This document shows, piece after piece, positions 50,585 to 59,893 of a stretch of 64,000 nucleotides of DNA. This DNA comes from Anaerozeibacter quisquiliarum (GTDB taxonomy: Bacteria > Bacillota > Clostridia > Christensenellales > Aristaeellaceae): NCBI GenBank assembly GCA_051162045.1, contig JBISDI010000023.1. One strand, given 5' to 3'. Positions within the stretch are counted from its first letter, which is position 1. Each line of letters begins with the position of its first letter. The notes under the pieces are model-generated. The model saw nothing but the letters and a program-made list of their open reading frames with translations. It ran no database searches and was not told where the DNA came from. The translations under genes were made by a program, and so were the position numbers.

Positions 50585-51562
50585 ATGGCCGAAGTTCTTA
50601 CGCAAAGCCAAATCGACGAACTGCTCAGCGAGCTGGCCGGCGGCGACGGAGGCGCGGATGCGCTGAAGGCCGATGAAAAGAAGATCCGCCAGTACAACTT
50701 CCGCAACCCCAAGAAGCTGGCGCGCGACCAGCAGAAGGTGCTGCGCGGCATCGGCGAGGTGTTCGCGCGCCACCTGTCCTCCTACCTGGCCGGGATGACG
50801 CGCACCTACTGCGAGGTGACGGTGGAATCGCTCGAAGAGCATCCCTACAAGGAGTACAACAACGCGCTGCCCGACATCCAGCTGACCGGCGTGCTCGACG
50901 TGAGCACGATCAAGACCGCGATGCTGCTCGATTTGTCGAACTCCCTTTCCTTCGCGCTGATCGAGCGGATGTTCGGCGGCGTGGTGACCGAACGCGAGGT
51001 GCCCGTGCGCGAGTTCACCGACATCGAGGTCGCGCTGATGGAGCGTATCATCCGTCGGATCACGGCGCTGTTCCAGGAGGCGTGGACGTTCTTGCCCGAC
51101 ATGGAGATCACCGTGCGGCAGGTGGAGACCAACACCCGCTTCATCAAGTCGATCGGCATGGACGACATGGTGACCACCATGGTGATGGCGATCACGCTGG
51201 GCCCGGTTCACGGCACGCTGACCTGCTGCCTGCCCTGCATGGAGATGAAGCCGATGCTGGAGGCGGTCATCGACGAGCAGTCGGGCATGCACCGGCTCGA
51301 CGAGGATGAGAACGAGCGCTCGCGCGAGGCGATGATGACGCAGGTGCAGAACGCGCAAGCCGAGGTGTGCGCCATTCTGGGCACGGCCACGGTGCCCATG
51401 CGCGAAGTCCTCGACCTGCAGCCCGGCGACGTAATCCGGCTCGACCAGGGCGTGGACAAACCGGTGCTGATCACCGTCAACGGCCGCAACTGGTTTTTCG
51501 CCGTGCCGGGCATGAAGAAGAACAAGATGGCGCTTCGGATCAACCGGCCATACGCCATCTGA
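50585..51562 (+). CDS. fliM: Flagellar motor switch protein FliM
   Basis: 325 aa. The N-terminal LTQSQIDELL is the CheY-P binding peptide; the middle CheC-like domain and a C-terminal SpoA/FliN-like domain (VLDLQPGDVIRLD) follow. It is a core C-ring protein that sets rotation direction. It starts 3 bp after flbD: motA, motB and fliL, often placed here, are absent. Confidence 0.94.
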   Translation: MAEVLTQSQIDELLSELAGGDGGADALKADEKKIRQYNFRNPKKLARDQQKVLRGIGEVFARHLSSYLAGMTRTYCEVTVESLEEHPYKEYNNALPDIQLTGVLDVSTIKTAMLLDLSNSLSFALIERMFGGVVTEREVPVREFTDIEVALMERIIRRITALFQEAWTFLPDMEITVRQVETNTRFIKSIGMDDMVTTMVMAITLGPVHGTLTCCLPCMEMKPMLEAVIDEQSGMHRLDEDENERSREAMMTQVQNAQAEVCAILGTATVPMREVLDLQPGDVIRLDQGVDKPVLITVNGRNWFFAVPGMKKNKMALRINRPYAI

Positions 51563-51622
51563 CGTAGGCCATGGCTCCCAATCAACCGGCAGTACGCCGC
51601 GTGAGGAAGGTATGTTTGCGCA

Positions 51623-52924
51623 ATGAGCAGGCAGTCCAAAGCACAGAAGAACCCGGGCGCGATCGCGCTGAACCCGCTTGAGATCGACACGATCGGTGAA
51701 ATCCTGAACATCAGCATGGGCGCGGCGGCCACCGCCATTTCGCTGATGCTCTCCAAGCAGGTGACCATCACCACGCCTTCGGTTCGGGTGATTCCCTCGA
51801 AGGAATTCGAGTGCAAACACTTGGAACCCGCCCTGGGCATCGAGATCGAATACATCAAGGGTATCAGCGGCTCCAACATCATGGTGATGAGCCGACGGGA
51901 CGCCGTGGCGATTGTCGGCGTGCTGCTGGGCGAGGACGGAACGGGCGGTCTCGACGACGCGGAGATGGACGAGATTCGCGTAAGCGCGCTCGGCGAGATC
52001 ATGAACCAGATGATGGGCGCGTCCTGCACGGCGCTGGCCACCTTCCTCGACAGGGGGCTCAATATCTCGCCGCCCAAGCCGTTCGAGATCAACGGCGACA
52101 TCGACCACTTCGCCTGGGTCAAAAATGAAGAGACCATCGTGACCGTCGGCTTCCGCTTCGTGGTGGATGGTCTGCTGGACAGCAACTTCGTCACCATCAT
52201 GCCGGTCGACTTTGCCAAGGAACTCATCGGCAACGTCATGCCGGAGGCTGGCGACGATGCCGGCGAGATGGTCGCCGCAACGCTTCAGGACGGAGAAAAC
52301 GACGCGGCGATGCTCGGGCACACGCAGGTGCCGGGGCCCATCGACGTGAACGACTATCAGGAGAGCGCGTCCCGCGCCCCGCGCAAGGACCCAACACCCG
52401 CGCCCGACCCCAAGCCGGCCCCGCAGAGCGCGCCCCAACCGGCCCCGCAGCCGCAGATGTACGCCCAGCCGCAGTACGCCCAGCCGGCCCCGCAGCCGCA
52501 GATGTACGCGCAGCCGCAATACGCCCAGCCGGCCCCGCAGCCGCAGATGTACGCGCAGCAGCCGATGTACGCGCAACCGCAGCAGCCGGCGTACGCGCAT
52601 AGCGCGCCGCGCCGTGGCGTGGACGTGAAGCCGATCACGTTCGGCAGCCTAGACGAGGGCGGATCCGGCAGCGCCGACCAGGTCAGCATCGACCTGGTGA
52701 TGGACATTGACCTGAACGTGGTGGTGGAGATCGGTCGGATCAAGAAGCGGGTCAAGGAGATCGTCGACCTGCGCGCCGGCTCGATCATCGAACTCGACAA
52801 GCAGGCCGGCGACCCGGTGGACATCGTGGTCAACGGCAAGCTGATCGCGCGCGGCGACGTGGTGGTGATCGACGACAACTTCGGCGTGCGCGTCACCGAG
52901 ATCGTCGCCAGTTTTTCGAGGTAG
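51623..52924 (+). CDS. fliY: FliY: CheC-like phosphatase domain fused to FliN C-ring domain
   Basis: 433 aa. Two CheC-type active-site motifs are visible (IGEILNISMGAAATA and SALGEIMNQMMGAS, each with the Glu and Asn used for CheY-P hydrolysis), then a linker of about 15-residue repeats rich in Pro, Gln, Met and Tyr, then a FliN domain (VSIDLVMDIDLNVVVEIGRI). It both builds the C ring and dephosphorylates CheY-P. The linker is encoded by three tandem 45-bp units beginning at 52439, 52484 and 52529. Confidence 0.92.
   Translation: MSRQSKAQKNPGAIALNPLEIDTIGEILNISMGAAATAISLMLSKQVTITTPSVRVIPSKEFECKHLEPALGIEIEYIKGISGSNIMVMSRRDAVAIVGVLLGEDGTGGLDDAEMDEIRVSALGEIMNQMMGASCTALATFLDRGLNISPPKPFEINGDIDHFAWVKNEETIVTVGFRFVVDGLLDSNFVTIMPVDFAKELIGNVMPEAGDDAGEMVAATLQDGENDAAMLGHTQVPGPIDVNDYQESASRAPRKDPTPAPDPKPAPQSAPQPAPQPQMYAQPQYAQPAPQPQMYAQPQYAQPAPQPQMYAQQPMYAQPQQPAYAHSAPRRGVDVKPITFGSLDEGGSGSADQVSIDLVMDIDLNVVVEIGRIKKRVKEIVDLRAGSIIELDKQAGDPVDIVVNGKLIARGDVVVIDDNFGVRVTEIVASFSR
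52439..52573 (+). repeat. Three tandem 45-bp units in the fliY linker
   Basis: Each unit begins CCGGCCCCGCAGCCGCAGAT and encodes APQPQMYAQPQYAQP or a close variant; the third copy is diverged at its end. The frame is preserved because 45 is divisible by three, so the unit number could vary between strains without disrupting the protein. Confidence 0.85.
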
Positions 52925-52942
52925 TGATACGGAGGGATCCAA

Positions 52943-53260
52943 ATGGCGGAGGCGGGACAGGTGGCATCTCTGGTCATCCCGATGCTGTCGGTGGTGGCGG
53001 TGATCGTCTTGGTCTACGCTCTGACCCGTTGGCTGGTCCGGCGGCAACCCAATCATCCGGGCGGACGGCGCATCAAGGTCATCGAGCGCGTGCCGCTGAC
53101 CCGGGATTCCATGCTGGCGCTGGTCGAGGTCGACGCTCAGACCTACCTGCTGGCGGCCGGGCCGGACGGCGTCAAGCCGATCGCGGCGATGAGCGGCGGG
53201 AAGCCGCCCGAGGATTTCGAGGCCATGGTGGCCAAGCGCGCGGGCGACGCCCCGCGATGA
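52943..53260 (+). CDS. fliO: Flagellar biosynthetic protein FliO/FliZ
   Basis: 105 aa. One N-terminal membrane segment (about residues 8-28) followed by a small cytoplasmic domain (RIKVIERVPLTRDSMLALVE). It assists FliP assembly into the export gate. The gene sits directly before fliP, whose upstream ATG overlaps the stop. Confidence 0.88.
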   Translation: MAEAGQVASLVIPMLSVVAVIVLVYALTRWLVRRQPNHPGGRRIKVIERVPLTRDSMLALVEVDAQTYLLAAGPDGVKPIAAMSGGKPPEDFEAMVAKRAGDAPR

Positions 53261-53283
53261 GATACAGGAAGAGGCGGCTGTTG

Positions 53284-54117
53284 ATGGGGAAGGTGCTACG
53301 CAGATCCGGGTGGATCGCGCTGTTGCTGGCGGCGCTGCTGCTGACGCTGGCGCCGGGCGCGCTGGCGCAGGCGGCCCAGCCGAACGCGCCGACCGAGGCC
53401 CAGGCGCCGGTCGCGCCAGAAACGCTTAGGCCGGTCGCGGGCGTCGAAAACGGCGGCGAATCGCTGCGCCTGGGCGGGATCGATCTCGGGGAAAACGCCG
53501 ACCTGCTTGAGATCCTGCTCATGCTGACGGTGCTGGCGCTGCTGCCCTCGATCCTGATCATGACCACCAGCTTCACGCGCATCGCCATCGTACTGTCCTG
53601 TCTGCGCAATGCGATCGGACTGCAGCAGACCCCGCCCAATCAGGTGCTGGTGGGCATGGCGCTGTTTCTGTCGCTGTTCATCATGCAGCCGGCGCTGACC
53701 GAGATTCACGAGCAGGCGTACAAGCCCTACGAGCGCGGCGAGCTGACTCAACTGCAGGCGGTGGAAAAAGCGGCGCAGCCGCTGCGCGCGTTCATGCTCC
53801 GCAACACCAACGCTCAGGACCTCAATATGTTCCTGGAACTCGGCGGCCGCGAGCGGCCCGAGACCTTGGACGACATCGACATCCTGACCGTCGTCCCCGC
53901 GTTCATCACGAGCGAGCTCAAGCGGGCGTTTCTGATCGGCTTCATGCTCTACCTGCCGTTCCTCGTGATCGACATGGTGGTGGCCAGCACGCTGATGAGC
54001 CTGGGGATGGTGATGCTGCCGCCGGCGCTGATCTCGCTGCCGTTCAAGCTGATGCTGTTCGTACTGGTGGACGGATGGTCGCTCGCGATCAAATCGTTGG
54101 TGATGGGGTTCCATTGA
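53284..54117 (+). CDS. fliP: Flagellar export gate protein FliP
   Basis: 277 aa. A cleavable signal peptide (ending GALAQA near residue 25) precedes four membrane segments; conserved LPSILIMTTSFTRIAIVLSC and IGLQQTPPNQVLVGMALFL regions mark FliP. It builds the FliP5-Q4-R1 gate. ATG 53284 has GAGG 9 nt upstream and a typical n-region; ATG 53257, overlapping the fliO stop, is an alternative that adds nine basic-rich residues. Confidence 0.93.
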   Translation: MGKVLRRSGWIALLLAALLLTLAPGALAQAAQPNAPTEAQAPVAPETLRPVAGVENGGESLRLGGIDLGENADLLEILLMLTVLALLPSILIMTTSFTRIAIVLSCLRNAIGLQQTPPNQVLVGMALFLSLFIMQPALTEIHEQAYKPYERGELTQLQAVEKAAQPLRAFMLRNTNAQDLNMFLELGGRERPETLDDIDILTVVPAFITSELKRAFLIGFMLYLPFLVIDMVVASTLMSLGMVMLPPALISLPFKLMLFVLVDGWSLAIKSLVMGFH

Positions 54118-54149
54118 CGGCGCGCATGATGCGGAAGGGGGGGGACGGC

Positions 54150-54416
54150 ATGTCGCATCCGGAAATCGTCGGCATTTTGCAGGACGCGCTGAAGACGGCG
54201 TTAATCATGGCGGCGCCGTTTCTGGCGGTCAGCGTGGCGATTGGCATCATCGTGTCGATCATCCAGGCGGCCACGCAAATCCACGAGCAAAACGTGGGCT
54301 TTGTGTTCAAGGTCCTCGCCATCGCGCTGCTGATGGTCGCGCTGGGGTCGTGGCTGCTCGCGCAAGGCGTGGACTTTTTCGCCCGGGTGTTTGCGGTGAT
54401 CGGCGGTATGCGCTAG
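54150..54416 (+). CDS. fliQ: Flagellar export gate protein FliQ
   Basis: 88 aa with two membrane helices and the conserved SIIQAATQIHEQNVGFVFK loop. ATG 54150 gives the usual family length; the longer open frame upstream overlaps fliP and is rejected. The stop abuts the fliR start. Confidence 0.94.
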   Translation: MSHPEIVGILQDALKTALIMAAPFLAVSVAIGIIVSIIQAATQIHEQNVGFVFKVLAIALLMVALGSWLLAQGVDFFARVFAVIGGMR

Positions 54417-55181
54417 ATGAGCTACGATCAGTTTCTGCGCTTTCTGCTGGTGTTCACCCGCATGTCGGGGCTGGTGCTGTTCAACCCCCTGCTCTCGCGC
54501 AAGAGCGTGCCGGTGATCGTCAAGGTAGGACTCGCGCTGCTGCTGGCGTTTGTGATCACCCCGACGCTTTACGCCCTGCCGCTTGACTTCCCGACGCCGA
54601 TCTCGTTCATGCTGTCGGTCGGGCGCGAGATGCTGCTGGGTCTTGCGCTCGGGCTTATTATGAACGTGACGCTGTCCTGGCTGCTGATGGCGGGCGAGGT
54701 CATGGACATGGAGATGGGCCTCTCCGTCGCCAAGATATACGACCCGCAAAGCGGCATATCGATGCCGGTCAGCGGCAATGCGTTCAACATCCTGTTCACG
54801 CTGATCTTCTTCGCGAGCGACGCTCACCTGACGCTGATCCGGATCGCGGCCGACTCGCTGCTGATATTCCCGCCGGGGCCGCACATGATCTGCCTTGACG
54901 TGGGCCCCCACATCGCGGACATGATGGGGCAGATGCTGCTGCTCATGCTCAAGCTGTCCATGCCGGTGCTGGCGGTCGAACTGCTGAGCGAGGCGGGACT
55001 TGGGGTGCTGATGCGCATCGCGCCCCAGATCAACGTGTTCGTGGTGGGCCTGCAGCTCAAGCTGCTGATCGGGCTGGCCGTGGTGGTGCTGGCGATGCCC
55101 TCGGTCACGCGACTGATGGACGCCACGATCGTGCAGATGTTTGGGTACATGCGCTCGGGCATCGCGCTAATGTTGCAGTAG
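54417..55181 (+). CDS. fliR: Flagellar export gate protein FliR
   Basis: 254 aa with about six membrane segments; LRFLLVFTRMSGLVLFNPLL at the start and GLVLF-type gate helices. One copy completes the export gate with FliP and FliQ. It starts immediately after the fliQ stop. Confidence 0.93.
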   Translation: MSYDQFLRFLLVFTRMSGLVLFNPLLSRKSVPVIVKVGLALLLAFVITPTLYALPLDFPTPISFMLSVGREMLLGLALGLIMNVTLSWLLMAGEVMDMEMGLSVAKIYDPQSGISMPVSGNAFNILFTLIFFASDAHLTLIRIAADSLLIFPPGPHMICLDVGPHIADMMGQMLLLMLKLSMPVLAVELLSEAGLGVLMRIAPQINVFVVGLQLKLLIGLAVVVLAMPSVTRLMDATIVQMFGYMRSGIALMLQ

Positions 55182-55193
55182 GGAGGAGAACCC

Positions 55194-56261
55194 TTGTCGC
55201 AGGACGGTGGGAAGACCGAACGCGCAACACCGCGCAAGCGGTCGGACGAGCGCAAGAAGGGCAACATCTTTCAGAGCCGCGACGTGGTCACCGCGTTTTC
55301 GCTGCTCGGGATGATGTACCTGATGCGCATGGGCGGCGGCCTGTTGATCGAGCGGCTGGCGGACATGATGCGCGAGAGCCTCGGGGCGATCGGCGGGGTG
55401 CAGCAGCTGGGGCTGCGGGACGCGGCGGGGATGATAAAGGGCTTCATCATTCAGGCGGGGATGCTGATCCTGCCGATCGGCGGGGTCGCGATGCTGCTGG
55501 GCGTTATGCTCACCGGCGCACAGACGCGGTTCCTGGTCACGCCCAGCCTGCTTACGCCCAAGTTCTCCCGGATCAGCCCGTTGTCGGGGCTTAAGAGCCT
55601 GTTCTCGAAGAAGACGCTGGTCGAGCTGCTCAAGGGGCTGGTCAAGGTGGTTATCATCGGCAGCATCTTGTTTGCCGACATCCGCGATGCGTTGCCCAGC
55701 GTCGTGCTCAGCCCGTTGGTCGACCCGTTCAGGAGCCTTGGCTGGGTGGCGGGCGCGATCCTGGACGTCTCGGTGCGGATCGCAATGTTCATGGCGATGT
55801 TCGCCGCGTTCGACTACTTCTACCAGTGGTGGGACTATGAGAAGCGGATGATGATGAGCAAGCAGGAGATCAAGGAAGAGTACAAGCGCATGGAAGGCGA
55901 CCCCAACGTCAAGGGACGCATACGCTCGATCCAGCGCCGGATGGCGATGATGCGCATGATGAGCAAGGTCAAGACCGCCGACGTGGTCATAAGGAACCCG
56001 ACCCACTACGCGGTGGCGCTCAAGTACGACCCGCCGAAGTACGCCTCGCCCGTGGTGGTGGCCAAGGGCGCGGATCTGGTGGCGCTTCGGATTGTCAAGC
56101 TGGCCGAGGAGCACGGGGTGTACGTCACCGAGAACCGCGCGCTCGCCCGCGGGCTGTTCGAGGCGGTCGAGCTGGACCGGCAGATCCCCGAGGCGTTCTA
56201 CAAGCCGGTCGCGGACATCATCGCGTTCATCTATAACCTGAAGAAGAGGCGGCATGCATGA
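55194..56261 (+). CDS. flhB: Flagellar export switch protein FlhB
   Basis: 355 aa. N-terminal GGKTERATPRKRSDERKKGN, four membrane segments, and the self-cleaving NPTH motif in VIRNPTHYAVALKYD of the cytoplasmic domain. Cleavage at N|P switches export from rod/hook to filament substrates. It starts at TTG 55194, six nt after GGAGGAG. The stop overlaps flhA (ATGA). Confidence 0.94.
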   Translation: MSQDGGKTERATPRKRSDERKKGNIFQSRDVVTAFSLLGMMYLMRMGGGLLIERLADMMRESLGAIGGVQQLGLRDAAGMIKGFIIQAGMLILPIGGVAMLLGVMLTGAQTRFLVTPSLLTPKFSRISPLSGLKSLFSKKTLVELLKGLVKVVIIGSILFADIRDALPSVVLSPLVDPFRSLGWVAGAILDVSVRIAMFMAMFAAFDYFYQWWDYEKRMMMSKQEIKEEYKRMEGDPNVKGRIRSIQRRMAMMRMMSKVKTADVVIRNPTHYAVALKYDPPKYASPVVVAKGADLVALRIVKLAEEHGVYVTENRALARGLFEAVELDRQIPEAFYKPVADIIAFIYNLKKRRHA

Positions 56262-58294
56262 GGAAGTTACTGGACAACGCACTGACGCTGTTCATCATCG
56301 GCATCATATTCCTGCTGATCGTGCCGCTGGGCGCCGGTCTGCTCGACGTGATGCTCATCATCAACATCGCCTTTTCGTTGATCATCCTGCTGATCTCGAT
56401 GCACATCCGCGAGCCGCTGGAGTTTTCGGTGTTTCCGTCGGTGCTGCTGGTCACGACGCTGCTGCGCGTGTCGCTCAGCGTGTCGGCCACGCGGCTGATC
56501 CTCGGCAACGGCGGCGACGCCGGGCAGGTGATCCGCACCTTCGGCAACTTCGTCGTGGGCGGCAACGTGGTGGTCGGCTTCGTGGTGTTCCTGATTATCG
56601 TGGTGGTGCAGTTCATCGTGATTACCAAGGGCGCCGAGCGCGTGGCCGAGGTGGCCGCACGCTTCACGCTGGACGCCATGCCCGGCAAGCAGATGGCGGT
56701 GGACGCCGACCTGAACTCCGGCCTGATCGACGAGGCGACCGCCCGGCAGCGCCGCCAGAAGGTACAGCGCGAGGCCGATTTTTACGGCTCGATGGACGGC
56801 GCTTCGAAGTTCATCAAGGGCGACGCGATCATGTCGATCATCACGCTGTTCGTCAACAGCCTGGGCGGCATCATCATCGGCATGGTGATGGGCGGCAAGA
56901 GCATTACCGAGGTGCTGAACGTCTACATCATCGCCACCGTCGGCGACGGCCTGGTGTCGCAGATCCCGGCGCTGTTGATCTCGACCGCCACCGGCATGGT
57001 GGTGACGCGCGCGGCGTCGGTCAACAGCTTCAGCGAGGACCTCAAGACGCAGATCATCTCCTACCCGATCGCGCTGACGATCGCGGGCGGCGTGCTGATA
57101 ACGATGTCGATGATCCCGGGCTTCCCGGTGATCGTGCTGCTGATTGTGGGCGGCGCGCTGATCTTCCTCGCGGCCGCGCTGACGCGCCGCAAGCCCCAAA
57201 CCGACGCCCAGGAGGAAAAGGACCTGCCGGTCAGCGAGTCGGAGTTCTACCGCAACACCGAGAACATCTACTCGCTGCTCGCGGTCGAGCCGATCGAGGT
57301 GAACGTGGGCTACAGCCTGATCCCGCTCGTGGACGAAGCCAAGGGCGGCAACTTCATCAACCGCGTGGTCATGCTCCGCCGGCAGTTCGCCGAGGAGATG
57401 GGCATGGTGGTGCCCGCGGTCACGCTGCGCGACGACGCGCAGTTGGGCGTCAACGAGTACGCGATCAAGGTCAAGGGCGAGGTGGCGGCGAGGGGCGAGG
57501 TGCTGGCCGACCACTTCCTGGCGATGAACCCGATCGAGGGCGCGCAGGAGCTCGACGGGATCGACACGATCGAGCCGGCGTTTGAAATCCCCGCAAAGTG
57601 GATCGCGGCCGACCTGCGCGAGATGGCGCAGATGAGCGGCTACACCGTGATCGACCCGCTGTCGGTGATCGTGACGCACCTGTCCGAGGTGATCAAGCAG
57701 AACGCGAAGGCCCTCTTCGGGCGCAAGGAACTGATCTTGCTATTGGACAACCTGCGCAAGGTCAACAAGGAACTGGTGGACGACCTGGTGCCGGGCGTGG
57801 TTTCGCACCTCGAGCTGCAAAAGGTGCTGGGGAATCTCTTGGGCGAGCAGATCCCCATCCGCGACTTCGAGACCATCCTCGAGACGGTGGGCGAGTATGC
57901 GCCCACGGTCAAGGACAGCGACCTGATTACCGAGTACGTGCGCCAGGCGCTCAGGCGCACGATCACCCGAAGGTTCGCGCAGGACGGCAGCTTGAAGGTG
58001 ATTACGCTCAACCCGGAGATCGAGAACCTGATCATGGGCGGCGTGCGCAAGAGCGGCGCGAACTCCTACGTGTCGCTCGAGCCGGAGGTGCTGCAAAACA
58101 TCGTGAACTCGCACATGGAGCAGGAGCGCAAGCTCAAGGATCAGCTGTCCGACCTGATCGTGCTGACCTCACCCGTCGTGCGCTGCTATTATAAAAAGTT
58201 GATCGAGCAGTTCTCCTCGGATGCGGTGGTGCTGTCCTTCAGCGAGATCAACAACGACGTCAATATCCAGGCGCTCGGCACCATTTCGATCTGA
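56258..58294 (+). CDS. flhA: Flagellar export protein FlhA
   Basis: 678 aa. Eight hydrophobic segments in the N-terminal half, the conserved FHIPEP-type region (GADVMLIINIAFSLIILL-like start; DAMPGKQMAVDADLNSGLI), and a large cytoplasmic domain forming the nonameric ring. It receives chaperone-bound subunits. flhF and flhG, which often follow, are absent. Confidence 0.95.
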   Translation: MRKLLDNALTLFIIGIIFLLIVPLGAGLLDVMLIINIAFSLIILLISMHIREPLEFSVFPSVLLVTTLLRVSLSVSATRLILGNGGDAGQVIRTFGNFVVGGNVVVGFVVFLIIVVVQFIVITKGAERVAEVAARFTLDAMPGKQMAVDADLNSGLIDEATARQRRQKVQREADFYGSMDGASKFIKGDAIMSIITLFVNSLGGIIIGMVMGGKSITEVLNVYIIATVGDGLVSQIPALLISTATGMVVTRAASVNSFSEDLKTQIISYPIALTIAGGVLITMSMIPGFPVIVLLIVGGALIFLAAALTRRKPQTDAQEEKDLPVSESEFYRNTENIYSLLAVEPIEVNVGYSLIPLVDEAKGGNFINRVVMLRRQFAEEMGMVVPAVTLRDDAQLGVNEYAIKVKGEVAARGEVLADHFLAMNPIEGAQELDGIDTIEPAFEIPAKWIAADLREMAQMSGYTVIDPLSVIVTHLSEVIKQNAKALFGRKELILLLDNLRKVNKELVDDLVPGVVSHLELQKVLGNLLGEQIPIRDFETILETVGEYAPTVKDSDLITEYVRQALRRTITRRFAQDGSLKVITLNPEIENLIMGGVRKSGANSYVSLEPEVLQNIVNSHMEQERKLKDQLSDLIVLTSPVVRCYYKKLIEQFSSDAVVLSFSEINNDVNIQALGTISI

Positions 58295-58319
58295 CGCAGA
58301 TTGAGGGAAGGACGTTTGA

Positions 58320-59093
58320 ATGGAACAGGGCAAGGAACCGGCCAATCGCATATCCAAGCAAACCTGGCTTCGCTACGCCGCGACCCGCGATTCGGGGCTG
58401 CGCAACGAGATCCTCATGGAGTACCTGTACATCGTCAACTGCAGCCTCAAAAAATCGCAGACGCTGATCCGCAACCGCGAGGACGCAGAGGACATGGCCA
58501 GCCAGGGGGTGATCGAGCTGATCGCGTGCATCGACCGCTACGACGTGGAACGGGGCGTGCAGTTCGATTCGTTCGCGTCGATCCGGGTGCGCGGGGCCAT
58601 GGTGGACTATATCCGCAAGAAGGACTGGGTGTCGCGCGACATCCGCAAGCGGCTCAAGCGCATCCAGCAGGCGGAGGAACAACTGCGGGGGGAACTGCAG
58701 CGCGACCCCGACGACGAGGAACTGGCGGAGCGTATGGGCATCACGGCAGAGGAGTTGGCCAAGGCGCGCTCGGACGAGGTCAACTACGCGATCGTGTCGT
58801 TTGAGGAGACGATCTCAGATACGGGCATGACGCTGATGGATGTCATCGAGGACGCGCAGGCGCACTCGCCCGAGCGCCGGATGCTGGAGCGCGACTTCAC
58901 CCGACATCTGGCCCGCTGCATCGACGAGCTGGAAGAGAAGGAGCGCACCGTGATCTCACTGTACTACTACGAGGAGCTCAAGCTCAAGGAGATCGCATTC
59001 GTGCTGAACCTCACGGTGTCCCGGGTATCGCAAATCCACTCCAAGGCGCTGACCAAACTCAAGGCGCGCATCGAGCAGTACATGAAAGACTAG
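58320..59093 (+). CDS. fliA: RNA polymerase sigma-28 factor, FliA/WhiG family
   Basis: 257 aa. Regions 2 (QFDSFASIRVRGAMVDYIRK), 3 and 4 (ELEEKERTVISLYYYEELKL, VSRVSQIHSKAL) are intact. It directs transcription of late flagellar genes and is held by FlgM until the hook is complete. It lies 25 bp after flhA. A sigma-28-like promoter upstream of flgM is probably one of its targets. Confidence 0.93.
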   Translation: MEQGKEPANRISKQTWLRYAATRDSGLRNEILMEYLYIVNCSLKKSQTLIRNREDAEDMASQGVIELIACIDRYDVERGVQFDSFASIRVRGAMVDYIRKKDWVSRDIRKRLKRIQQAEEQLRGELQRDPDDEELAERMGITAEELAKARSDEVNYAIVSFEETISDTGMTLMDVIEDAQAHSPERRMLERDFTRHLARCIDELEEKERTVISLYYYEELKLKEIAFVLNLTVSRVSQIHSKALTKLKARIEQYMKD

Positions 59094-59141
59094 CGTCCTA
59101 CATTGCGTCAGGACGCCAACCAGGAAAGCGGGGGAAGGGCA

Positions 59142-59879
59142 ATGAACAACGCGATTTACGCCGCCACCACCGGCATGATTAACCAGGCGCGCACGCTCGA
59201 CGTGGCGGCCAGCAACATCGCCAACGCCGAGACCGCGGGCTACAAGCGCGACCAGCTGATTACATCCAGCTTCAGCGAGCGGCTGGTCAATCGGTTGGAG
59301 GGACAGGCCACCGAGATCGGCGCGCACACCCACGGAGCAATCGTCGGCGAGCTGGTGACCGACTACACCCAGGGCCGGCTCGAGTCCACCGCTCGCACGC
59401 TCGACTTCGCCATCCTGGGCGAAGGCTACTTCAGCGTCGAGGGCCCGGACGGCGAGAACGCCGTCACCCGCGACGGCCACTTCGAGGTGGACGCGGAAGG
59501 GTTCCTGCGCACCGCCAGCGGCGGCTACGTGCTGGGCGAGGGCGGGCGCATCGAGGTGGGCCTGGGCCGGGTGACGGTCGACCAGCTCGGGCAGGTGACG
59601 AGTGACGGACAAGAGGTCGATCGGCTCGCGATCATCGTGCCGGGCGAGGAGGCGGCCGGGTATGCCAAGCGCGCCGGCAACATCCTGGAGCCGCCGGACG
59701 GCGGGAACGCGTTCACCGGGCGGATCGCGCAGGGCCAGCTCGAGCGTTCGAACGTCGACAGCATCCACGAAATGAGCCAAATGATGGCGGCGTCGCGCGC
59801 GTTCCAGTCCTGCGCGCAAGCACTGAAGGCGATCGATCAGATCAACCAAAAGAGCGTGAACGAGATCGGACGCGTGTAG
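59142..59879 (+). CDS. Flagellar basal-body rod protein, FlgF/FlgG-like (first copy)
   Basis: 245 aa. Rod motif VAASNIANAETAGYKRDQ, middle FAILGEGYFSVEGPDGE and C-terminal LERSNVDSIHEMSQMMAASR. It pairs with the following gene like FlhO and FlhP of B. subtilis. Which is FlgF and which FlgG cannot be decided from sequence alone. ATG 59142 follows GGGGGAAGGG; the upstream extension is not used. Confidence 0.88.
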   Translation: MNNAIYAATTGMINQARTLDVAASNIANAETAGYKRDQLITSSFSERLVNRLEGQATEIGAHTHGAIVGELVTDYTQGRLESTARTLDFAILGEGYFSVEGPDGENAVTRDGHFEVDAEGFLRTASGGYVLGEGGRIEVGLGRVTVDQLGQVTSDGQEVDRLAIIVPGEEAAGYAKRAGNILEPPDGGNAFTGRIAQGQLERSNVDSIHEMSQMMAASRAFQSCAQALKAIDQINQKSVNEIGRV

Positions 59880-59893
59880 GGGAGGGATAGCAG

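Noticed and set aside
50555..52600. 681-codon open frame opposite fliM and fliY
   Set aside because: Antisense to two conserved flagellar genes, Arg/His-rich, no domain.
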